From NCBI GenBank assembly GCA_963971425.1, contig OZ020517.1, positions 20,346,462 to 20,410,461 of the forward strand: a DNA stretch of 64,000 nt. Reading direction: 5' to 3'. This document shows positions 56,107 through 64,000 of this stretch, one piece after another. Origin of the DNA: Bryoerythrophyllum caledonicum (lineage: Eukaryota; Streptophyta; Bryopsida; Pottiales; Pottiaceae). The notes beneath the pieces are model-generated. The model did not search any database. It worked only from the letters and a program-made list of their open reading frames with translations, and was not told the origin of the DNA. The translations under genes and the position numbers were made by a program. Each line of letters opens with the position of its first letter. Position 1 is the stretch's first letter.

Positions 56107-56786
56107 CCCTAAACATTGCACAAATGTTTTTCTTATCCTGAACCTCTTCATCACATGTGGCTTTTGGCTTGCCATCACCTAGAAAACATAGTATTATAAT
56201 ATTTATGCAATATGTAGTTGAAAATCATGCCATTATGTTGAGTCAAAGTACGTTGACCCTACTTGCACATGTTAGATGCTCATGTTAGTGAAAAATCATA
56301 TTGCATTCTTCAAATGCATGTATCTTACAATTTGCTTGGTCAAAGTTCATGAAAAAATTTAGTGTCTTCTTGAAGTACTAAAAATTCAAGATGCTACAAT
56401 GAATGAGAAAACAATGAAGATCTCTATTTTTTATGACAAAATTAAATTTGTTTTTTGCACTTTGCCTAAAAAGGTGAGAAAACGTTCACTAGTCTTGGAT
56501 TGAGAGTCTCACACTGTAAAAGGTTATTTTTAAAATATTGTTATTTACTTGTATTAAATATATGGTAAGTGATAGAAGTTTTGAAGTTGCCCAAAGTGCC
56601 CACCTTTGACAATCTTTAAAGAAATGGCATAATTTTTTTTGTTATAGGTCAAATGAGAATATAAATTATACTCCCAGGTAGCTCTTATCTTCTTGCATCT
56701 TTGTACAAAATTTAATGTATTTGAAATATATGGAAACATGCTCGAGATTTACAAAAGCCCACCTCAAGTATTTTGGTCTCTAAGGG
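56107..56786. mobile_element. TTAA element family X, copy 2 (first of tandem array)
   Basis: Right end tattttggtctctaaggg followed by TTAA (56787-56790). The left end is uncertain, perhaps CCCTAAACATTGCAC at 56107. Shares its right half with 7790-8230 and its left half with 22850-23110. Confidence 0.6.
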
Positions 56787-56790
56787 TTAA

Positions 56791-57094
56791 TTCTCTAAGG
56801 CCAATGAATTTTTCTCGCTTGTTAGAATCTACAAATGTTCTAGATCATACAAAGTGACATCCATGCACCTACAAATGTTCTAGATCATACAAATTGACAT
56901 CCATGCACCAGGTATATTTCAGCACAAAAAACCTACGAACTCATTTAACAAAAATCATTGTCGTGGCGATGGTCTCAATAGATGCCCATCTTCCTCCACC
57001 TCTAAGTCATGGTCTATGTTTTCCTTTGAGGTGGCCTGTAGCGCTTGCTACAAAGGTTCTTGTGCCAAAACAACCCATATATGGTCAATTGGCC
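56791..57094. mobile_element. TTAA element family Y (second of tandem array)
   Basis: Between TTAA at 56787-56790 and TTAA at 57095-57098. The left end TTCTCTAAGGCCAATGA is the family CCCTTTAAGGCCAATGA with three transitions. The right end is ggtcaattggcc, without the outer 8 bases seen at 22593-22600. Confidence 0.75.
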
Positions 57095-57098
57095 TTAA

Positions 57099-57679
57099 CC
57101 CTTTAAGGCCGATGAGCTTTTATGGCTTGTGAGGATCTACGAGTGTTCTAGATCATGCAAAATGGCATCTACACAGTGGTTACATTTCAGAACAAAAATC
57201 TATGAACTCATTTCACAAAAATCACTGTAGCTCGTCGATGCTTGCACCAATTGCGGTGACGATGGTCTCAAAAGATGCCCACCTTCCTCCACCTCTAAGT
57301 CATGGTCAACTTTTTTCCTTTTTCTTTTTTTTCTGGACACAAATGAAAAAGAATTCATTGCAAAAAGGTTAAAAGCACATACAAGGACACCCCACCAGGA
57401 TCGGCGAGGGCCAGAAAGGGCCGACATAGGCCCAAGGGCACAAACACAAAAACAAAAACAAAAACAAAAACAAAAAAAGAGTAAACTACGTAACGCTACT
57501 GTCTCTAAAGCTAGGATCGGTGATGTTCCACTGGGGGCAGTCGCTGACCCACTGACCAATCACCGAATTGCTACACCAAGACTCCTTCAAGGCAACAGAG
57601 CTTTTTTCCTTTGAGGTGACCTCTAGCGTCTTCTAAAAAGGTTTTTGTCCAGAATCAACCCATATATGGTCGATCGGCC
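57099..57679. mobile_element. TTAA element family Y (third of tandem array), with insertion
   Basis: Between TTAA at 57095-57098 and TTAA at 57680-57683. The left end is CCCTTTAAGGCCGATGAGC and the right end ggtcgatcggcc. Interrupted at 57322-57600 by a retroposed fragment; without it the element is about 290 bp, like 22304-22600. Confidence 0.8.
57322..57600 (-). mobile_element. Retroposed LINE/SINE-like fragment, 279 bp
   Basis: Flanked by a 12-bp duplication CTTTTTTCCTTT (57310-57321 and 57601-57612). The T-rich left edge is a poly(A) tail on the minus strand. The body contains gacacaaatgaaaaagaatt and an aaaaac microsatellite at 57434-57470. The related elements at 22304 and 56791 provide the empty site. 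Confidence 0.75.
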
Positions 57680-57683
57680 TTAA

Positions 57684-58627
57684 CCCCTAAGGTACCAAGA
57701 CAGTTTTACACCAAAAACACTTCAAAATTAATGGATTCTAGTGCAATGAATAAAGAAGGTAACAAAAACTTTTATTTTTAGTTCTGACCGTAGGATCTCA
57801 ATAAAGGCTTATTGAGTAATACATGTGCAAAATTTCATAATCTTTGACCGCACGGATTGAAAAGATTATAGTGTTTGAAGTCAAGCAAATGGTTCATTTT
57901 CTTCCCTGTGTTTAGTGGATCAGCAGACTTTGACTTCAGTTGGTGTCAAAAAATTTCACTACACAAGGTCTAAATCTATTACCATCTTGATAAGCATGAT
58001 GTTAGCTCCTTACACACCAATTTTTAGAGGTAGAGACGGGGTGTAGCATATTCAAAACAAGTGTGCAAGGAGTGGAGGCTCGAAATTTGTTAATTCACAC
58101 TTTAATTTTTTTGAACTTGATATGTTTTCGATTGATAATCCGAATGGTTAATAAGAAGGTTTACATTACATATTGTTGTGGAAAAAATAAAAAGTGAAAA
58201 ATATGAAGATCTCTAGGTTTTATGTGGAAAAGAAGAAGTTTTTTTGGTACCTTGCCCGACAATGAGTGACAATGTGTGAAAATGTTTGACTTGGGTTGGT
58301 ATGCTATTTTTCACTAAAGACAAGAACTTTTTTTTGACAACATGAAGGAAAATAATATTACTTGCGAGTACTGAAAATCTCACATTCAATAGAGTGTCCT
58401 ATCAAAAGTTTTTGGAGGTGCCCGAGGTGCCTGCCCTCCCCATTTAAAATTCAAAACCCTATAACTTTTTCATCAAATGTCCAATTTAGGAAAAAATTGT
58501 TTTCCCACTGAGCTTTTGGTAATGTCTTTCTGTAGTAAAAATTTCAAAGTGGAATGTTGGAAATTGACACCATAGGAACCTGACCGAATTTTCAAAAAGC
58601 CCTTTTTGGACACTTGGTCCTTAGAGG
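57684..58627. mobile_element. TTAA-flanked element, 944 bp (family Z), copy 2 (fourth of tandem array)
   Basis: Flanked by TTAA at 57680-57683 and 58628-58631. The left end CCCCTAAGGTACCAAG and the complement of the right end, CCTCTAAGGACCAAG, are inverted repeats. Nearly identical to 54718-55662 apart from scattered substitutions, implying recent amplification or conversion. Confidence 0.9.
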
Positions 58628-58631
58628 TTAA

Positions 58632-59329
58632 AAGGTTAAAGGGTTAAAAAGGCAAGTCAGAGTCCTTTAGGGGTTGTGTCACTAGGACCTAAATAGCACA
58701 CACTCCCTTAATTGCCTCCAAGAGGAGGCAGACGGTCTACACATTCTAATCAAAGTTACATGGTATGTTCTTGCAGGATATTCTACTCTTGTACAACGTG
58801 AGACGTCTGAGTCAGTTGATATTTTGTAAGACATCACTTTCAAAAGCAGTGACAGCCTCGGTTTCTGTTCCCAAGGTGTTCATAACTGGTTCCGGAATAT
58901 CTTAAGCTCGAGAAAGGGCGTGCATGAATGGGACGTTTGATTAGAACTGGCACATGATGGCTCGGAAAAGCGGCGTTGCACACGAACAAGTCGATCACAA
59001 CCACTGTAGTGACATCACTATTTGAAAGAAGTTATTGTCTCTTGCAGTTGCCACAGAAACAGAAACTAGTAACTAAAATTGACATAGAGTAACAACAAAA
59101 AGAAACATTATTAAGAAAGCAAAACCTGCACACACATCTTATTCAAGTAACTTAAAAATCGGAGTTACACGCTTTAACAGATCAGCAGCAGATGCTAAGG
59201 AGCAAATCCTGTGATTCAGATCTGATCGTAAAAACCTCAATATGTACAGCTAAACATGAACTCCATTAAATGCCTCTGTGATCCGAAATTCTTACTTTAC
59301 ACTCAACCGAGTCAGGTCCATGTAGTGGC
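58632..59329. other. Spacer downstream of the bilin reductase gene
   Basis: A further element end (agtcctttaggggttg) lies at 58660-58676. The 3' UTR of the bilin reductase gene probably fills 59100-59329. No other gene. Confidence 0.4.
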
Positions 59330-62025
59330 TCAGGCATGAGCAGGAGCGAAGATTCCGTCCTTGTTCCAAGGCCGCACCTCATAAGCCTTCCCCACCACGC
59401 TGCGCTGCTTTATGATGCTCCCATTGGCTCCTCTGTATTCCGGGAAATAGTCCAGGAACTGCTTTTCTCCAAGAGTGTTCACCCCATTGAACAAAAACTC
59501 ATCTATATACCTCTGCAGAAGAGAAGCATAAATGGGTTGATAGGTGTGAGAAAAAGAAAGTGAGGATTTTAATGGCGGCAAAAACTAGGTTCTCTGTAAA
59601 GATATACTAAGATACAGTAAGCATGAAGCATTAATCTCGTGGTAAAATAATATGACATGCAATTCTCCCGTAACTACTCTTTACTGTTCAACAAGGGTAG
59701 TAGTTATGGAAGAACTTCATGTTTTCTCATTCGTAAGTTTGTGCTCCCCCAAGCCAAGTGAGAACCAGTTGGTACCAACCTGGTGCTGGTAAAACAGATG
59801 GAGAATGAGTTCCTAAACCCTAAACCATAAACTCTGAACGGTTGCAGTGGAGCTTACCTCGCAAAGTTCCTCCCCATAAAGACGCATCAATATATACCTT
59901 CCTGGATCCTGCATCTCCGGGGAAAAAAGGAGTATTCAGGAACAAGACATCCAAGTTGGAAACAGGATCATTTCAGTTTTTGCTTCAAATTTCAGTTTTA
60001 TGATTGCTAAAGGTGAACGGACACACCTTTGTAGCACGCCACATCAAGTACCGATGATGCGACTCTGTGTTGGCAGCAACCTCATCTGCGTCTTGGGTTG
60101 GTTTTGCTTCCTCCGCCATGTCTAGCCAAGCCTGTTAAAACAACGGGTGTAAGAGAATGAGAACTGATAAAAAAATATGCAGTATAAAACACAAACACCA
60201 AAAACTGGCTTCTGACTGTAAGGTGATTTGATTGCCCTTGTGTCATGTCTTTTACATTAATTGACCAGACCTAATGCTATCAATCTTTAACTAAGACTTC
60301 AACTACATATATAGAAGGGGACTTACAGCAAGGTAGTCTTTGAAAGCAGAGAACACTGTCTCCTGAAATTCTTCACGACTCCCTGGCCTTGTCCATAGCA
60401 CAATAGGTGAAAAGAATTGTATCGATTCTGAGGTAAGTTTGTCGCCCCATGGTAGCACCTGCGACGCCAACGACGAGAACTGTCAACTTCAATTCTTCTG
60501 TGATGTGTGGCGAAAAAAATGTTACTACCAAAATAGGGGTCTAACATACATCTCCGTTAATCACGAAAACTTTGTCGCTCAGACATACTCATCTTTTCAC
60601 TTTTTCGAACCATGATTTTACATCTCGCTCTTACCTCTGCATACTTGTTACCCATTGATAACAAAGGAGCAAAATACTTGTCTTTGTAGTCTGGCCTTTG
60701 CTCAGTATTGTATAAAGGGTTCAAGTCCCTGCGCACACAAACAGGAATTGCACTAGATTAGTTAAACCCTAATCGGACAAAAGCCTAGACATCAGCAACA
60801 AATTTGACAGTCAGACACATCTGTGTGCGCGAGAGCTTCCAAGTAAACACGAGGAAATGTGATAGCACCATAATAATCCTATAGAGAATCCTATTTTATC
60901 AGTTGCGTATATCCAGGTACTTACAGAACCACGATGTTCATCCTGGGAGTCGAGAAAAAATCCGCACAGAAGATGGGCAGGTCAAACTCAGGCCGAGCAC
61001 AGATGGCAACATTCAACACCTGCGCAACTATCCATAAACTTCCTCAGAAGAAATACGGAAATACAACCGAGACACAAAGACAAACAACCGACCTACTCGG
61101 GAGTGCAAAACGTAATCATGTAGAAAATGAACCTGCTTAAGCTACCTGCATGTTGTCGCCGCCATTTATCGTGGCACATCGAAAAAGACGAAGCTTCTCC
61201 GACTCAAACGCCACATTCCTGATAACCGACTGCCCATCCGTCGCCACCATATCCCGAAACTCATCCTGCCACAACGACCGTCACATGTCAGAATTCCCTA
61301 CAAGCAGCACAAACCCTAAACAGCACAAATGTCGTATTCCCGGCACCGATTCCCGAACAAAGAACATATTCTTATTATTCAAATAATATTATCGTAGCTG
61401 CACTATATCCTCAACACCTGAAGTTTCTTATGCGCCAAAAACCAAAACAGCCCCTCGTCAAGGCAAGGTGGAATTTGCAAACTCAGAACATGTCTAGGCA
61501 CCTCTAGCCGCAAGATCTTGTACCAGAATTGTATGTCTACGTGCTTGCGAGATCGTAACATTCAAAGTGGCGAGATCATAACATGCAAAAGTACAAAACG
61601 GATTTCAAGGAACAATAGGAGTTAATCCAAATCCGTGATCCGCCTCTCATCTCTGTGGTAAGAAAGATAAACCCTAGGGTTTCACTGCCTTGACACTCGT
61701 AACCACACCACAGGCGTCAGGTTCAGAAAATTTCTACCTGGCAGGGAAGAGGCGCCACATCTTCACGCTGCGCCACGGCCTCCACAGCGTACTCCAAATA
61801 CTTATCAAACAATCCTTCCGAATCCAACGCCTTCTCCTTCCCTTTGGTCACAACGCCTCTCCCCCTTGCGCTCACAACGAAGCGCACCTGACGTCCACCG
61901 CTGATCCAACCTCTCAAACTCTCCGGCTTTGCAACCCCGACATCTCTCCCTTGACCACTCCACGAGCTCCCAAGGCGGCCACCGAGTTCCTTCACAAGCA
62001 CACATTGCGAGCTCACGAGCGCCAT
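59330..62025 (-). CDS. HY2: Ferredoxin-dependent bilin reductase, HY2 (phytochromobilin synthase) type, 355 aa
   Basis: Eight exons: 62025-61738, 61265-61146, 61019-60925, 60728-60635, 60458-60327, 60131-60027, 59908-59858 and 59512-59330 (TGA). Phases are continuous throughout (1068 nt). Key blocks: residues 146-156 PEFDLPIFCAD, whose Asp is probably the catalytic one; MNIVVLDLNPLY; LPWGDKLTSESIQFFSPIVL; the DPGR motif at 279-282, with a second conserved Asp; and FLFNGVNTLGEKQFLDYFPE followed by RSVVGKAYEVRPW. The enzyme reduces biliverdin IXalpha with electrons from ferredoxin to make the phytochrome chromophore, in plastids. The first 70 residues are rich in Ser, Gly and Arg with few acidic residues, suiting a chloroplast transit peptide. 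Arabidopsis HY2 is about 330 residues. Phycourobilin synthase (PUBS), known from mosses, is an alternative within the same family. Confidence 0.92.
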
Positions 62026-63756
62026 CGCTCTTCCCTTAACCGACGCTCAAACTCACAAAAACCAAGTCGTTTCCGAAGAGAAAATTTCCGCGGCGCACGC
62101 ACACCATCAACGAGAGTGAAGAAACATAGAAACTCATGAACGCAATTTGCACAAGTTGGTGAGTCTAGGATGGGCTTCGCAATAGCTTCCCATGCTGTGC
62201 AAGGTGCAAGACGACAACGTAAACCCGTTACATCGCTCCTAAAGCCAGCTTTGTGTTAGAAATCTACAGCAACAGTAGATAGTGACGGTTTTGGGTATAG
62301 TGACGGGTTTTGGTTTAGCTATTTCAGGAAACTGGAACACTTGGATGCTTTTTGCGAGCGGCGGTGATTTATCATCCAAAAGATGACTTCTGTCAGCGGC
62401 GTGTTGGAGATTTGGATGATGTTATTTTGGATGACGACTGTGGATTCTTTGTTTGTGGAATGAACGCCTCTTCTAAAACCGTGGTGTCTACGACCGTGGA
62501 TTCCTTATTTCTATGACCGTGGAGAGGTGCCTTCTTGAGCTTCTTGATGGGAGAGCTCGTTTTCTGAGCATCTTTGCAAGTATTTCAATTCTTAAGCGAT
62601 CGTTGTATTCGTGACTGCGATGATGGAGCGCGAGACATGCGTGCAGCGGCAGCAGACGGCAGCGGGAGGCGTCATCAGCTTCCTGAGATTTTCTGCGGTG
62701 GACAATGGTGATGGAGCGCGCTCAACAACTGTTTTCTCAGTAGCTTATCGCTTTCTATTAATGGCGGAAGAATGCGCAGTTTGAGATTTGAGTCACACTA
62801 GCCAACGGTAGAACTCTTGAGCTTCGTTGTTAGCCTCTTTCTCAATGCCGTGTCTGCAATGGCGGAAGACGAGTTAATATGTAGACGGCGGAAGCAGATG
62901 TACAATCCGGAATTTGAACGTCAATCGTCACGGTTGGATGGCAATGGAACGTCTTTGTTAACCGTTTCCGTTGTGTTTTATGCTTTCCTCTTCTGTGTTT
63001 GCCAGTTCTTGACGCGTATTTTGATATAATCTATGAATTCCAGGGATGTTTCTGCGAGTTCAATTGGACTTAGTTCAGCTCCGGCATTCGGACTTGCTCT
63101 TCTGATTCTTGGAGTATGACGAGTTAGGTACACGGCGGGAGCAGACGTGCGAGAAGAAATCGTCAGCTGTAGGCTTCATTTGGTTGGAAGGTAATGGAGT
63201 GTCTTTGTCAATTGGTTCAGTTATGTTTCTGATTCCATCTTCCAGGTCCGCTGCGTTTTGATAAGAACCGTTCAGTTTCAGAGATCATTGAGCGAGTTTC
63301 TTTTGCGTTTAGGCTGCGTTCAGTCTTGGCGTTTGGTTCATCCTTACTCGCTCTCTTCTGATTTCCCTACCCCGGCTGTGACTTCACTCAAAAATGTTCA
63401 TTCTTCGTCGGTTTCTTGTGCATTTGAGAGCACCTGAGGTTGTTGAGCATACCATGCATTCAAGCGGGTCCGTCTATCTGATGTTTTCAATTGTTTGATG
63501 CTTTTGCATTGCTTTGGATAGTGCATTGAATCGTCTGTGCATCGCTTTCAGCTCTTTAGATGAAGAGAACTTAGTCTAGGTTAGTAGCTCCCAAGGTTTT
63601 CTCATATTGATGTGAGATGAAGTTCTTCTCTTGATTTGATGTTCTTTTGGTTGTTAAATTTACTTGATAATTCCGTGGAAGCGACTACTGTTGACTCACT
63701 TGGTTTTATGTTTGTTGCCAGAATCATGTCAAAGCTGGACTGAAATTGGATTAGAG
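62026..63756. promoter_or_regulatory. Divergent spacer between HY2 and the coiled-coil gene
   Basis: About 1.7 kb shared by two divergently transcribed genes. The right half probably holds the leader, and possibly leader introns, of the rightward gene (acceptor-like tttgttgccag at about 63722). Two degenerate direct repeats lie inside. No TATA box is assigned. Confidence 0.4.
62859..63280. repeat. Two degenerate direct repeats of about 170-180 bp
   Basis: Unit 1 (62859-63042) and unit 2 (63115-63280) share gacgagttaatatgtagacg / gacgagttaggtacacgg, ggcggaagcagatg / ggcgggagcagacg, ggatggcaatggaacgtctt / ggaaggtaatggagtgtctt, and a gcgtattttgata / gcgttttgata end. A weaker third unit may lie at 62633-62722. 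Confidence 0.65.
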
Positions 63757-64000
63757 ATGGAAGACAACGAAGCAGCAAACTCATGGAAAGAAATGTTCTA
63801 TGAGGCACTATCCAGTATGAAAGCCCTCGAGAAGGAGATCGTACTCAAAGACGGGGAGATTGAGTCACTATTAAGGCGAATCAGGGTTTCAGAAACAGGA
63901 CAGGTGATTCCGCCTGCTTCATCAATATCTAAAGAAAGGCTTATAGACGAGGTGAAAGACTTGAAAGGTGAGGTAAATGAACTGCAGGAACTCGCTCACA
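63757..64000 (+). CDS. Coiled-coil protein, N-terminal part (off right edge)
   Basis: An open frame from ATG 63757 to the window end, 81 codons and still open. It begins MEDNEAANSWKEMFYEALSS, continues MKALEKEIVLKDGEIESLLR and ERLIDEVKDLKGEVNELQEL. The heptad pattern of Leu, Ile and Val with many Glu and Lys predicts a long coiled coil. Codon use and composition look genic. The sequence before it has a good acceptor (ttgttgccag then AATCATG), so at least one leader intron is likely. The family is not recognised; coiled-coil similarity alone does not define a function. Confidence 0.65.
   Translation, partial: MEDNEAANSWKEMFYEALSSMKALEKEIVLKDGEIESLLRRIRVSETGQVIPPASSISKERLIDEVKDLKGEVNELQELAH

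Noticed and set aside
61690-62139. 149-codon plus-strand frame over HY2 exon 1
   Set aside because: Antisense shadow of the transit-peptide exon; low-complexity Thr/Ser/Arg composition.

Overview
The window looks like a gene-sparse stretch of a land-plant nuclear genome, most likely a non-seed plant (bryophyte or lycophyte); the species cannot be settled from the sequence. The genes are plant families with canonical GT-AG introns, GC-rich coding exons and AT-rich, transposon-dominated spacers. I reconstructed exons by hand from frame, splice sites and remembered family resemblance. Boundaries called exact have consistent phase across every junction.

Genes, left to right: (1) the 5' part of a TBC/Rab-GAP gene on the minus strand, running off the left edge; (2) an intronless F-box gene at 9.7-10.5 kb (+); (3) a five-exon RSL-class (class VIII) bHLH transcription factor gene at 39.7-41.6 kb (+); (4) a nine-exon nucleobase-ascorbate transporter of the NAT11/NAT12 type at 43.0-47.0 kb (-); (5) a five-exon CID7-like gene (PAM2, CUE, DUF1771, Smr) at 51.2-53.4 kb (-); (6) an eight-exon ferredoxin-dependent bilin reductase (HY2 type) at 59.3-62.0 kb (-); (7) the start of a coiled-coil protein gene at 63.76 kb (+), running off the right edge and divergent from HY2. 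The genes have unrelated roles (membrane traffic, ubiquitination, tip-growth transcription, transport, RNA-linked regulation, phytochrome chromophore synthesis) and form no pathway.

The rest is mobile DNA. 3-9 kb: TA-flanked and other inverted-repeat MITEs and a LINE remnant. 12.7-18.1 kb: a decayed Helitron RepHel gene split by a TTAA-flanked element and by a foldback element. 26.1-28.5 kb: a TTAA-flanked element carrying a decayed Tc1/mariner-like transposon. 28.7-32.6 kb: a Mutator-like MITE and an AT-expanded inverted-repeat element. 33-37 kb: a 4-kb element with arms over 1 kb that contain GC-rich minisatellites. 37-38.5 kb: nested MITEs. 54.7-58.6 kb: a cluster of TTAA-bounded elements, four of them joined head to tail.

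The most notable signal is this recurrent family of short elements flanked by TTAA, with terminal inverted repeats beginning CCC(C)T. They occur in several size classes and resemble non-autonomous piggyBac-type elements; no transposase for them is visible here. Other notable signals are a near-perfect 27-bp-arm hairpin in the first intron of the NAT gene, repeats shared between introns of unrelated genes, and two arrays of a GGGAAC motif spaced at about 11 and exactly 21 bp.
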